Source: Pantoea rodasii (GTDB lineage Bacteria; Pseudomonadota; Gammaproteobacteria; Enterobacterales; Enterobacteriaceae). Taken from it: a DNA stretch of 64,000 nt. The first letter of the stretch is position 1, and each line of letters opens with the position of its first letter. The stretch lies in NCBI RefSeq assembly GCF_002095465.1, contig NZ_MLFP01000086.1:186001-250000 (forward strand), in the 5' to 3' direction. The notes beneath the pieces were generated by a model, which saw only the letters and a program-made list of their open reading frames with translations, made no database searches and was not told the origin of the DNA. The position numbers and the translations under genes were made by a program. Positions 13,766 to 23,140 of the stretch are shown piece after piece.

Positions 13766-14593
13766 ATGAAAAAAGTCGCGATTGTAGGTCTGGGATGGCT
13801 GGGTATGCCGCTGGCAATGGCGCTGACGGCACGCGGCTGGCAGGTGAGTGGCAGCAAAACGTCCCCTGATGGCGTCGATGCGGCACGTCGCTGTGGTATT
13901 GAAGCATTCCAACTGGTGCTGACCCCAGAAATAGCGTGTGAAGCGGATGAATTAGCCACGCTGATGCAGGTGGATGCGCTGGTGGTGACCTTGCCTGCCA
14001 GCCGCACCGTGCAGGGTGGCGAAGACTATATGCAAGCGGTGCAAAACGTGGTGGATACCGCACTGGCGCACAAAGTCCCGCGCATCATCTTCACCAGCTC
14101 GTCATCGGTGTATGGCACCGGTTCGGGCGTGATGAAAGAGAGCAGCGCGCTGCAGCCAGAGAGCGTGGCCGGTAAAACGCTGGTGGAGTTGGAGAACTGG
14201 CTGCACGATCTGCCGGGCACCAGCGTGGATATTGTGCGTTTGGCGGGACTGGTGGGTCCGAATCGCCATCCGGGACGCTTTCTTGCCGGGAAAACCGGGC
14301 TGGAAAATGGCGGTCATGCGGTGAATCTGGTGCATCTCGATGATGTGGTGGATGCGATAGTGCTGCTGCTGCAAACGCCAAAAGGTGGACGCGTGTATAA
14401 CCTGTGCGCGTCGAAACACCCCGCGCGTGATGATTTTTATCCGTTTGTCTCGAAACAGCTGGGATTGGTGGCACCAACGTTTGTTGACGAGCCGCAGCGA
14501 GAGGCAGGCAAGGTGGTGGATGGCTCGAAGATCTGCAATGAGCTGGGATTTGAGTACAGCTACGATGACCCGATGAAAATGCCGCTGGGATAA
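13766..14593 (+). CDS. yeeZ: YeeZ: NAD(P)-binding epimerase-like protein
   Basis: 275 residues (E. coli YeeZ 274). N-terminal Rossmann motif VAIVGLGWLGMPLA, then FTSSSSVYG and PGTSVDIVRLAGLVGPNRHPGRF, as in the E. coli protein. An extended short-chain dehydrogenase fold of unknown substrate. A ribosome site AGGAG lies 5 nt before the ATG. It is divergent from hisL, as in E. coli where yeeZ is also in this neighbourhood. Confidence 0.92.
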   Translation: MKKVAIVGLGWLGMPLAMALTARGWQVSGSKTSPDGVDAARRCGIEAFQLVLTPEIACEADELATLMQVDALVVTLPASRTVQGGEDYMQAVQNVVDTALAHKVPRIIFTSSSSVYGTGSGVMKESSALQPESVAGKTLVELENWLHDLPGTSVDIVRLAGLVGPNRHPGRFLAGKTGLENGGHAVNLVHLDDVVDAIVLLLQTPKGGRVYNLCASKHPARDDFYPFVSKQLGLVAPTFVDEPQREAGKVVDGSKICNELGFEYSYDDPMKMPLG

Positions 14594-14884
14594 TATAAAA
14601 CTCATTAAAATTAATACATTGGCTCCAGTGAATAATAACTTTAAAATTATAATAAAGAAGATTGCTGTTTGTATTAAACGTTATTGGCTGTGTGGCGAAT
14701 CGATTTGCAGCTTATTTCATTACGCCAGACTCTAAACAGTAAGGAATTAATTCAACGGTTCTTCGTGGTGTTTAACTATTACAATCGATTGCAGTTAATG
14801 TCAAATATTGGCTTGCGGTTGCTTTACAAAAATTTGCATTTTTGTTAATATTGAAATAATTTAATACTTAGGTTTGTGTGATAA
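14594..14884 (+). other. AT-rich intergenic region before the Gtr-type cassette
   Basis: 291 bp without a gene. Strongly AT-rich, in abrupt contrast with yeeZ just upstream, so it likely marks the left edge of the imported cassette. I see several T/A-rich -10-like hexamers but cannot pick one promoter, and no terminator for yeeZ. Confidence 0.5.
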
Positions 14885-17082
14885 ATGCTAACTACTCCCA
14901 AAAAATCAGTTGAGAAGATTCTTTATATAGGTCTTTTTTTGCTAGGCGTTTTATATGTTTTTAATTCATGGAGCCCTTCGTCATATGGGTTCTTTTTAAA
15001 AAAAATCGACACTCAAAATACAGGTGTTATTTGGGGCGAACCGCGAGGAATTCGTTCTGATGAATGGGCAGTAGTTACACCGTTAACTCAAGCTACTATA
15101 AATAACGGTTTCGAACGTTATAATAAAACCTCATTTTATGGTGAGGATTTAAGAATAAACTATGGGTTGCCTATATTTGACTGGGGTATGGTATTTAAAC
15201 CTACCATGTGGGGTTATTTGTTCCTTTCCCCTGCTAAAGCATATTCATTGCAGTGGTATCTCACGTTTTGTGTTTTTATTATTGGTTACTTCAAGATATT
15301 CAAAGAGATTGGCATTGAGAAAAGGTTATCAATCTTTTTAAGCTTTTCTCTTTTTTGACGGGTGGCACTCAGTTTTGGTGGGATGAAAAAGGACCCGTTT
15401 ATGCAATTTTCCCATGGGTTGTATATTTTTTAATATCTAAAGGGAATATCTATCTTAGATTGGCGTTATTTTATTGGGTAGGTACTTCGTGGCTAATTAC
15501 TAATTTCTATCCGCCATTGGTTATATCTCTTGCATTCATTGGTGCTTTGCTTTTCCTTTTTGATCTGAAGAGTTGGAAATCAATAAAATCTATTCTTGCC
15601 TTAGCGATTTCTTCAATGGCAGTTATTTTTACAGCTCTGTTGTACCTTAAAGATTATTTAATAAAAACTTCAAATACTGTTTATCCAGGGCATCGTTCTT
15701 TCAGTGGTGGAGGCGTTGGTTGGGGGGAGTGGTTATCCCAGTTCTTTCCTTTCGCAACCTTCAATACACACTTTGAAACGATATATAATAGCAATATATG
15801 TGAAGTTGGGGTGACAGGTTTCGCTTTCGTAATATTGATGTTTATACATCTTGATTATAATTCAATTAAAAAGAGTTCTTTTAATAGTAAAGATTATTAT
15901 AAGGTTAAAATTTTAACGATAGGAACTGTTCTCTGTAATCTTTGGCTCATTGCACCGGTACCGAGTTGGGCTGGCAGTCTTTTCCTTTGGAATAACGTAA
16001 GCCCCAATCGGATGGTATATGCTGCAGGCATATTATTAGCGATGACATCTTTACTTTTCTTTCAAAACCTTAAGTTTAAAACCAGTCCATTGAGATTTAT
16101 ATCTTATTCGGCATTGGTTATTGCTGTATGGTATTTGATGAAGTACCGGCCCTTAGCTGAAGATTTAAGAGGTTTTGGTGGTTTCTCTCATAATTATACT
16201 GATTTTTACTTAATTTTAGCTCTCGTTATATCATATGTTTTAATTAGGTGTTTTTCATGCAAGCCTATTGAAGCATTTTTGATGCCATCACTTTTGGCAT
16301 CTTTAATTGTGTTCTTTAACTTTAACCCACTACAATCAGCCGATGCTATTTTCGCACCACATGTAAAAGCTAAGAGACTATTAGATTCTTCAGTTGATAG
16401 GCAAACCGGAGTGTTAGCAATTGAAGGATATCATGGTGCCACATTAAATGGTTTAGGCTATAAATCCGTAAGTCATGTTACAGCAGTACCTGACCTTGGG
16501 ATGTGGAGAAGCAAATTCCCGAAAATGTCAGAGGGCGAATTTGACAGGATTTTTAATCGTTATTCACATATTAGATTAGCAGGGGTTAGTGAGCCTTATT
16601 CTCCGCAGCCTGATGTAGTAGTAATACCTATGTCATTATTTAAAAAAGTTGATTTTTATCCGAGTGATACAGACACTAATTTAAAGGTTGTAAATGTTAG
16701 TAATGATGAAAGGTTAAGTGGAAAGATCATTTCTCGAGTTCAAGGTGAAATGATTTCATTTTCCGTTTTAATTGGAACTTATAATGGTCTCTCTGACGGT
16801 TTTTTAGATCTAAATCTTTGCATTAAAGGAATTTGTGAAAAGGGAAATATATCTCTTAAAGATAGCTTAGATAATCAGTATGCTGAAATACAATTAACTT
16901 CGCCTACTTCAGTAAATAAAGGAGATGTAATTGAGTATAGTTATTCCTTGCGTAATGCAACACATCCTGTCGCAATTTATGCAACACTAAACTCTGATGA
17001 TTTAAGTAAGTTTCCAGTGAATGATCGCAAATTAATTAACTTGGGTGCAAAAATCAAAATCAATTACGCTGGTGATAAATAA
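14885..17082 (+). pseudogene. Polytopic membrane glycosyltransferase of a Gtr-type cassette, frameshifted at a T6 run
   Basis: The first frame (157 residues) stops at 15358; the second continues from TGGTQFWWDEKGP. Adding one T to the run at 15351-15356 joins them as SFSLFLTGGTQFWW and gives 732 residues. About ten hydrophobic segments occupy residues 15-480, with the acidic loop RSDEWAVVTP after TM1 (as in GT-C enzymes that use lipid-linked sugars), followed by a soluble domain of about 200 residues. Directly upstream of a GtrB-like and a GtrA-like gene, it fills the place of the serotype-specific transferase that moves a sugar from undecaprenyl phosphate to O-antigen in the periplasm. Which sugar is unknown. 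Very AT-rich, so probably acquired. Confidence 0.8.
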
Positions 17083-17083
17083 A

Positions 17084-18070
17084 ATGATTTGTAATGAAAT
17101 TAGTAGCTTGACTTATCGTGGAAATAAAATTGCTATCATTCTTCCATGCTACAACGAAGCGCTTGCTGTTGAACAGGTTGTAAAACATTTTAAAGAAGCC
17201 CTTCCAGAAGCGGAACTACATGTTTTTGACAATAATTCTACTGACAATACAATCGAGTTAGCTCAGCAAGCGGGTGCGATGGTTCATTCTGTAAAAAATA
17301 AAGGCAAAGGGAACGTGGTTAGACGCATGTTTGCCGACGTGGAGGCAGACATATACGTGATGGCTGATGGCGACGATACTTATCATGCGCCTTCAATTAA
17401 GAAATTAATTGATAAGTTGCTGGACGACAAATTAGACATGGTGGTTGGAAAGCGAGAAGAAGTTGGAGAGAGAACTGCTGCCACCTATCGTCAGGGACAT
17501 AGATGGGGCAACCGTATGTTAACTGGGGCAGTAATGAGCATCTTTGGTGGGAAATTCACAGATATGTTATCTGGCTATAGAGTATTCTCCCGCCGTTATG
17601 TCAAATCCTTCCCTGCGCTGGCAAAAGGTTTTGAAACAGAAACTGAATTAACTGTTCATGCTCTTGAACTTCGTATGCCATACGATGAAGTCGCTACACC
17701 CTATGGCTCCCGACCAGAAGGTTCAACCAGTAAACTGTCGACTTACAAAGACGGGATTAAGATTCTTCGTACAATTATAAATTTATATGTTAGCGAAAGA
17801 CCTTTTATATTTTTCAGCTTGGTTTCGTTATTTTTAGTGGCGCTCTCGTTAATTCTATTTAGTGGCGTTTTTATCGAGTTTATTGATACAGGGTTAGTGC
17901 CCCGCTTACCAACTGCAATTCTTTCTGTTGGATTGATGCTATCGGCGATAATATCTTTCTTTAGTGGTCTAGTGCTGAGCACAGTCACATTGGGACGAAA
18001 TGAAACGAAGCGGCTTATATATCTTTCAATTCCTCAGACTAAACCAAAAGAACGCCATGAAAGCAATTAA
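17084..18070 (+). CDS. GtrB-like polyprenyl-phosphate glycosyltransferase
   Basis: 328 residues from the ATG at 17084, 1 bp after the previous stop with GGTGA upstream; a longer reading from 17045 overlaps the previous gene. GT2 fold with AIILPCYNEA, FDNNSTDNT, and the metal site VMADGDDTY (DGDD). YGSRPEGSTSKLSTYKDG is the RPxGSxSKL motif of dolichyl-phosphate-mannose-synthase-like enzymes. Two C-terminal membrane helices (about 240-265 and 275-305) anchor it. It would load a sugar onto undecaprenyl phosphate for the neighbouring flippase and membrane transferase. Confidence 0.9.
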   Translation: MICNEISSLTYRGNKIAIILPCYNEALAVEQVVKHFKEALPEAELHVFDNNSTDNTIELAQQAGAMVHSVKNKGKGNVVRRMFADVEADIYVMADGDDTYHAPSIKKLIDKLLDDKLDMVVGKREEVGERTAATYRQGHRWGNRMLTGAVMSIFGGKFTDMLSGYRVFSRRYVKSFPALAKGFETETELTVHALELRMPYDEVATPYGSRPEGSTSKLSTYKDGIKILRTIINLYVSERPFIFFSLVSLFLVALSLILFSGVFIEFIDTGLVPRLPTAILSVGLMLSAIISFFSGLVLSTVTLGRNETKRLIYLSIPQTKPKERHESN

Positions 18071-18444
18071 GGAGTTGTTTTTTTTGGTGTCGCGGGAGTG
18101 CTTGGGTTTTTAATAGATGCAGGTGCTCTTTATCTGGCCAAGCCATTTGTTGGCATTTATTTTGGTCGATTAATATCATTCTTTTTGGCTGTAATGGTAA
18201 CGTGGTTATTCAATAGGAATGTAACGTTCAAAAAAATAGCGCTCATATGAGTTTGGTGGCTGAATTTTTACATTATTTATCGCTAATGATCGTAGGAGGG
18301 TGTATCAATCTAGGTACCTACTACTTGATGATTAGCTCCATTGAATGGATGAGAGAATGGCCTGTTCTAGCCGTCGCAGTAGGTAGTATCGCTGGTATGT
18401 TGGCGAATTTTATCTCAAGTAAATATTTCCTATATAAAAGATGA
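18057..18444 (+). pseudogene. GtrA-like flippase, two single-base frameshifts
   Basis: Starts at the ATG at 18057, overlapping the end of the GtrB-like gene. Adding one T at 18078-18085 (T8) and one A at 18230-18236 (A7) gives a single 129-residue protein with four hydrophobic helices: GVLGFLIDAGALYLAKP, FFLAVMVTWLFNRNVTF, a third near HYLSLMIVGGCINLGTYY and a fourth near AVGSIAGMLANFISSKYFLY. NRxxTF in the middle and N-ISSKYFLYKR at the end are GtrA-family hallmarks. It would flip the lipid-linked sugar across the inner membrane. Both breaks are in homopolymers, so sequencing error is more likely than decay. Confidence 0.88.
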
Positions 18445-18480
18445 TAAAACTTGTCTTAAAAAGGTACTCATAGATATTTA

Positions 18481-18516
18481 AATAGCCGTAACAAGTATAG
18501 TTACGGCTATTTATTT
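18481..18516. terminator. Bidirectional terminator between the Gtr cassette and puuB
   Basis: A 12-bp inverted repeat (AATAGCCGTAAC / GTTACGGCTATT) with a 7-nt loop followed by TATTTA. It separates the plus-strand cassette from the convergent puuB. Confidence 0.75.
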
Positions 18517-18521
18517 ATAAT

Positions 18522-19799
18522 TCAAACCCCCAACCGATCCCGCAACGCATACCAAACCGCGCCCATCGCCGTCAGCGGCACTTTAAAGCGTCTCCCACCC
18601 GGAAATGGCAGGTGCGGTAGTTTCGCAAACGCATCAAACCGCTCCGCCTGCCCGCGCAGCACTTCGGCAATCAATCGCCCCGACAGATGGGTACAAGTCA
18701 CGCCATGTCCGCTATCTCCCTGCATAAAGAACGCATTCTTCTCGATCTGCCCAAACTGCGGCATACGTGACAGCGTTAGCAGGAAATTCCCGCTCCAGCG
18801 ATGGCTGAATTTCACATCCTTCAGCTGGGGAAAGGTGCGTAACAGCTTGGGTCGGATCAGCGCTTCGATATCATCCGGTTCGCGTGCGCCATACACCACG
18901 CCGCCGCCGTAAAGCAGGCGGTTATCGGCGGTGAGGCGGAAGTAATCCAGCAGATAATTACAATCTTCGACGCAGTGATTATTCGGCAACAGCCCTAACG
19001 CCTGATCGCGGCTTAATGGTTCAGTGGTAATGATTTGCGAGCCGCACGGCATGCTTTTACGACTGAGGCGCGGCTCCAGTTGTGAAGGGAGGTAAGCATT
19101 ACCGGCAAAAATCACAAAGGTGGCGGTGACTTCGCCTTTAGCCGTTTTAACCCGATGCGGTTCGCCGTATTTCACTTCCAGCGCCGCGGATTGTTCATAG
19201 ATACGTCCGCCGTGACGACGAATCGCTTCTGCTTCACCCAGCGCCAGGTTTAACGGATGCAGATGCCCACCGCGCTTATCCAGCAAGCCGCCGACGTAGC
19301 GATCGGTCGCCACTTCACGACGAATCGCGCGCTCATCCAGCAGCTCTAAATCATGGTTACCATAGCGTTCCCAACTGGCTTTCTGGCTGCGCAAGTGGCC
19401 CATCTGGCGTTGATTCAGTGCCGCAAAAATCCCGCCGGGACGGTAGTCGCAAGCAATGGCATAACGATCGATACGATCGCGAATAATCTCCGCGCCCTCG
19501 AACATCATATTGCCGAGCATTTTCGCCACGTCTTTGCCGTAGCGCTGTTCAATCACATCCACATCACGGCTGTAAGAGTTCACCACCTGGCCACCGTTAC
19601 GACCGCTGGCACCGAAGCCAATCTTTGCTGCTTCGAGTAGCACCACGTCATAACCGGCTTCGGTCAGAAACAACGCGGAGGAGAGGCCGGTAAAACCACC
19701 GCCAATAATACAGACGTCACACTGCACCGATTCCTGCAGTTCAGGCCATGGCTCATGCGCGTTGGCGGTTGCTGCGTAATAACTTCCCACATGTTGCAT
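18522..19799 (-). CDS. puuB: PuuB: gamma-glutamylputrescine oxidoreductase
   Basis: 425 residues from the ATG at 19799, chosen because AGGAGG lies 5 nt upstream; a GTG at 19802 is too close to it. FAD-binding DAO-family fold: DVCIIGGGFTGLSSALFL at about residues 29-46, then GFGASGRNGGQ and C-terminal QGDSGHGVTCTHL. Nearly the same length and motif spacing as E. coli PuuB. It oxidises gamma-glutamylputrescine to the aldehyde in the glutamylated putrescine pathway. It lies 24 bp after puuR in the puuDRB operon; puuC and puuE are absent here. Confidence 0.95.
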   Translation of the reverse strand: MQHVGSYYAATANAHEPWPELQESVQCDVCIIGGGFTGLSSALFLTEAGYDVVLLEAAKIGFGASGRNGGQVVNSYSRDVDVIEQRYGKDVAKMLGNMMFEGAEIIRDRIDRYAIACDYRPGGIFAALNQRQMGHLRSQKASWERYGNHDLELLDERAIRREVATDRYVGGLLDKRGGHLHPLNLALGEAEAIRRHGGRIYEQSAALEVKYGEPHRVKTAKGEVTATFVIFAGNAYLPSQLEPRLSRKSMPCGSQIITTEPLSRDQALGLLPNNHCVEDCNYLLDYFRLTADNRLLYGGGVVYGAREPDDIEALIRPKLLRTFPQLKDVKFSHRWSGNFLLTLSRMPQFGQIEKNAFFMQGDSGHGVTCTHLSGRLIAEVLRGQAERFDAFAKLPHLPFPGGRRFKVPLTAMGAVWYALRDRLGV

Positions 19800-19823
19800 C
19801 ACATCCTCCTTAAGCGCGTGAAC

Positions 19824-20381
19824 TCAGAAATTCGCTGGCGTGTGCGCACTGACAATGCGACACGGCAGCTCAGACGTATTGGTAAAGCTGTGCGACAAGC
19901 CGGTATCGATCACATAGCTCTCGCCGCAATAAAGGTGATAGCTCTGGCCGTTCACCACCAGCGTGATTTCCCCTTCCAGCACCGTGCCGGTCTCTTCACC
20001 GGGATGACGCAGTTTCTCGCCGGTGCTGGCACCTGGCTCATAGCGCTCCAGCAGCATCGCCAGCGCTTTTTTCTCCGCACCATTCTCGACCAGACGCAGC
20101 GACACGCCGAGGCTGCCAATCTCCACGCACTCTTCCGGACGCACAATTACGCGCGGCGTGCTGTTCACTTTCGGTTCTGAGAAAAACTCCGACAGCGACA
20201 GCCCATACACCTTCAGCAGTTTCTGCAAGGTACTCAGCGCCGGGCTGACCTTATCCTGTTCAATGGTGCTAATGGCACTGTGCGTTAATCCTGATAACTC
20301 AGCGACGCGACGCTGAGACAATCCCATCTCCTGCCGGATCTGCGATAAACGTCGTCCGGGCGCCAGAGTGGCATCATTCAT
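19824..20381 (-). CDS. puuR: PuuR: repressor of putrescine utilisation
   Basis: 185 residues from the ATG at 20381, same as E. coli; a longer frame from 20480 overlaps puuD. N-terminal helix-turn-helix (about 10-65) with LSQRRVAELSGLTHSAIS, then a cupin domain (about 105-180) with HPGEETGTVLEGEI that senses putrescine. The ATG overlaps the puuD stop by 4 nt. It likely represses both puuDRB and the divergent puuA from the intergenic region at 21142-21354. Confidence 0.95.
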   Translation of the reverse strand: MNDATLAPGRRLSQIRQEMGLSQRRVAELSGLTHSAISTIEQDKVSPALSTLQKLLKVYGLSLSEFFSEPKVNSTPRVIVRPEECVEIGSLGVSLRLVENGAEKKALAMLLERYEPGASTGEKLRHPGEETGTVLEGEITLVVNGQSYHLYCGESYVIDTGLSHSFTNTSELPCRIVSAHTPANF

Positions 20382-21141
20382 GGCTGTTTTTCCTTGTGAT
20401 AGCAGACCGCTGCGTGGATAAAGGCCGCAAACAGGCGTTGCGAAATCGGGTCTTGATCGGAGTGCCATTCCGGATGCCACTGCACTGCGAGAGCAAACGG
20501 ATGCTGGCGCAAACTCACTGCTTCAATCAGCCCATCAGGCGCGCGCGCTTCAATGCGCAACTGCGGGCCCGGCTCACGAATGCCTTGCCCATGCAGAGAG
20601 TTGACGGCAAAGGCCTGCGCGCTTCCCAGCACCTGACTCAATAAACCTTCCGCTTCGGGCTGAACCTCATGCACCGGCGCATATTGCTGATCGAGCGGCA
20701 GCGCATCATCTTCTCGATGTTCCTGAAACAGATGCGTCGCATGCAGCTGGCGATACAAGGCACCGCCGTTGGCCACCACCAATTCCTGCAAGCCCCGGCA
20801 GATGCCAAATATCGGCATCTTTTTACCTATCGCGTGGGTGATGAGGCCAAACGCGAGGCGATCGCGCGCCGGATCGGCATGTTCCTCTTTGCCTGCTTCG
20901 CCGTAATGCCAGGGTTCGATATTGCTTGGGCTGCCGGTGAGGAGAAGACCGTCGAGCAGCGTCATACTGTTTTCTAATAGATGAGGGGCATGCATCAGTT
21001 GATGCGGCAAAGGCAAGGGCAAACCACCGGCAAGCACGATGGCATCGAGATACTTATTGTGAACCGTTTGTCCGAGATGCTGCCGATGTGGTTCTGACAC
21101 ATCACTACGCCAATCAAGGGTTTGTCAAAAATAATGCCCAT
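20378..21141 (-). pseudogene. puuD: PuuD gamma-glutamyl-GABA hydrolase, single-base frameshift near the 5' end
   Basis: The natural start is the ATG at 21141 (GGAG 5 nt upstream), giving MGIIFDKPLIGVVMCQN, which matches the E. coli N-terminus. The frame then breaks; adding one base near 21090 (the CC in AGAACCACATC on the minus strand) joins it to HRQHLGQTVHNKYLDA and gives 254 residues, exactly the E. coli length. Peptidase C26 / class I amidotransferase: nucleophile Cys in FGICRGLQELV, His-Glu in VQWHPEWHS. Releases GABA from gamma-glutamyl-GABA. The break is probably a sequencing artefact; without it a GTG at 21100 would give a shortened protein. Confidence 0.9.
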
Positions 21142-21194
21142 AACGTCTCCGCGTTGCTGTTCAATATTTTCACCGTTTTTGCGCGTACGGTCTG

Positions 21195-21271
21195 AAAAGT
21201 GTGCAATATATTGTCAATCTAGCAACCGTCTGTTCGTTCTTCCAACAGATTTGTTACATTTGCACACTTTT
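21195..21271. promoter_or_regulatory. Inverted-repeat pair in the puuD/puuA divergent promoter region
   Basis: AAAAGTGTGCAA at 21195-21206 and its exact reverse complement at 21260-21271 flank the AT-rich CAATATATTG core region. The position between divergent puuD and puuA makes these candidate PuuR operators, although the sequence is not the 15-bp box I recall for E. coli PuuR. Confidence 0.45.
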
Positions 21272-21354
21272 TGCGTTAGGGCTATGTTAGAAGAGTGGAT
21301 GTTATTTTGAGCATTGCGCGAACCAATACTAAACGGTAAAGGGCGGGTGGGAAC

Positions 21355-22770
21355 ATGACGAACCTCGTAGAAGTAGAAGACTTCACGCGGCACAGTGAAG
21401 AGAAACGAACAAGCGCGTTCCAGCTGGAGGTGAAATCCTGGCTGGAACGCCATCCTGAAACGCAGTATGTCGATATTCTTCTTAATGATTTAAATGGGGT
21501 GTTTCGCGGTAAGCGCATTCCCATCTCTGCATTGGCAAAACTGGAAAAAGGGTGTTATTTCCCGGCCTCGGTTTTCGCCATGGATATTCTCGGAAATACC
21601 GTCGAAGAAGCCGGACTCGGACAGTCCCTGGGCGAACCCGACAACCTCTGTATTCCGGTTCCCGGAACCCTGATTCCTTCTGCCGCCGATCCTGAACGCA
21701 TTGCGCAACTCCTGCTCACCATGTGTAACCAAGATGGCACTCCCTTTGACGTTGAGCCCCGCAATGTCCTCAATCGGCTGTGGCAGCAACTGCGCAATCG
21801 AGGACTGTTCCCGGTGGTAGCGGTAGAGCTGGAGTTCTATCTGGTGGATAAAAAGCGCGATGCGGAAGGTTATATTCAGCCGCCGTGTGCGCCGGGCAGT
21901 GATGAAAGAAATATGCAGAGCCAGGTTTATTCGGTGGATAATCTCGACCATTTCGCTGACGTTCTGCGTGATATCGACGATCTTTCCCGACAGCAGGGCA
22001 TTCCTGCCGATGGCGCGCTGGCGGAAGCTTCGCCGGGCCAGTTTGAAATCAACCTGCATCATACGCGTGACGTGTTAAAAGCCTGCGACCACGCCATTCT
22101 GCTCAAACGTCTGGTGCGCCAGGTGGCCGAAAACCACGGCATGACCGCGACCTTTATGGCGAAACCCTATGAAGAATACGCGGGCAGCGGTATGCATGTG
22201 CACATCAGCATGCTGGACGCGGCCGATCACAATGCCTTCTCACTCGATGACGGCAGTGATTCACCACTGCTAAAACGCGCGCTGGCGGGAATGATCGATT
22301 TGATGCCGGCTTCGATGGCGCTGCTGGCACCGAACGTCAATGCCTATCGTCGCTTTTTACCGGAAGCTTACGTGCCGTTGCAGGCCTCATGGGGACATAA
22401 CAATCGCACAGTTGCGCTGCGTATTCCCTGTGGTGATATAGACAACCATCGCGTGGAGTATCGCGTGGCCGGTGCAGATGCAAATCCTTACCTGGTAGTG
22501 TCAACAATTCTTGCCGGTATTTTGCACGGTCTGGATAATCAGCTACCTTTACCGCATGCGGTGCAGGGCAACGGACACGAGGCGGAAGGGCTGGCATTAC
22601 CGGTGCGACAGAGCGATGCGCTGTACGAATTTGAGAATAGCTATCCTCTGCAGAAACTGTTGGGCGAACACTTCAGCGGCGTGTGGCATAGCTGCAAACA
22701 GAATGAGTTAATGCAGTTTGAGCGGCTTATCACCGCCACTGAAATCGACTGGATGCTGAAGAACGCCTGA
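21355..22770 (+). CDS. puuA: PuuA: glutamate-putrescine ligase
   Basis: 471 residues (E. coli PuuA 472). Glutamine-synthetase fold: N-terminal YVDILLNDLNGVFRGKRIP, then the catalytic domain with AVELEFYLVD, ASPGQFEINLHH, GSGMHVHISM and the ATP-binding NVNAYRRF. It joins putrescine to glutamate using ATP, the first step of the pathway. Divergent from puuDRB and followed by a terminator, then plaP, a putrescine importer, on the same strand. Confidence 0.96.
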   Translation: MTNLVEVEDFTRHSEEKRTSAFQLEVKSWLERHPETQYVDILLNDLNGVFRGKRIPISALAKLEKGCYFPASVFAMDILGNTVEEAGLGQSLGEPDNLCIPVPGTLIPSAADPERIAQLLLTMCNQDGTPFDVEPRNVLNRLWQQLRNRGLFPVVAVELEFYLVDKKRDAEGYIQPPCAPGSDERNMQSQVYSVDNLDHFADVLRDIDDLSRQQGIPADGALAEASPGQFEINLHHTRDVLKACDHAILLKRLVRQVAENHGMTATFMAKPYEEYAGSGMHVHISMLDAADHNAFSLDDGSDSPLLKRALAGMIDLMPASMALLAPNVNAYRRFLPEAYVPLQASWGHNNRTVALRIPCGDIDNHRVEYRVAGADANPYLVVSTILAGILHGLDNQLPLPHAVQGNGHEAEGLALPVRQSDALYEFENSYPLQKLLGEHFSGVWHSCKQNELMQFERLITATEIDWMLKNA

Positions 22771-22850
22771 CTCGCAGAAGAATTTCGCTAACGTCTTGTG
22801 CCGATGGCATAAGTTGGGGCAGAATACGTCCCCTGCAAAATTCGAAACAT

Positions 22851-22882
22851 AACCGACGCTTATACCGTCGGTTATTTTTTTG
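22851..22882 (+). terminator. puuA terminator
   Basis: Perfect 8-bp stem AACCGACG / CGTCGGTT with a 7-nt loop, followed by ATTTTTTTG. It lies 80 bp after puuA and separates it from the plaP leader. Confidence 0.85.
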
Positions 22883-22981
22883 CAGATTGCAGTACACACA
22901 CAAATTACCGAGGCCGGACTCGCATCCGGATAGATAAATACTGACAACACGCGTTGTGCGTGAGATTTGAGGAAAACAAAG

Positions 22982-23140
22982 ATGGGGCTGTTTACAATTG
23001 CACCAGCGCAAGCTGGTTCTCGCTTTCGTGATGACTACGGCGCGGCGACAATCGCAAACACTGATTTCACTTCTCACTGCAGCACGTTGTGCAGTATCCC
23101 GCAGACTACCTCTGTCGGGGGCCTGAACCATGTCGCTTAA
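22982..23140 (+). CDS. Putative 52-residue leader ORF overlapping the plaP start
   Basis: ATG at 22982 preceded by GAGGAAAAC (good ribosome site, 7-8 nt spacing); TAA at 23138-23140, so it overlaps the first 11 nt of plaP in another frame. It encodes [20 protein letters not shown] and continues to GGLNHVA, with three Cys and no membrane segment. The plaP start has only a weak, G-rich site (CGGGGGCCTG) that lies inside this ORF, so plaP translation may depend on ribosomes finishing it. I do not recognise the peptide. The rest of the 359-bp puuA-plaP gap holds the puuA terminator and small hairpins around 22910-22965. Confidence 0.5.
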   Translation: MGLFTIAPAQAGSRFRDDYGAATIANTDFTSHCSTLCSIPQTTSVGGLNHVA

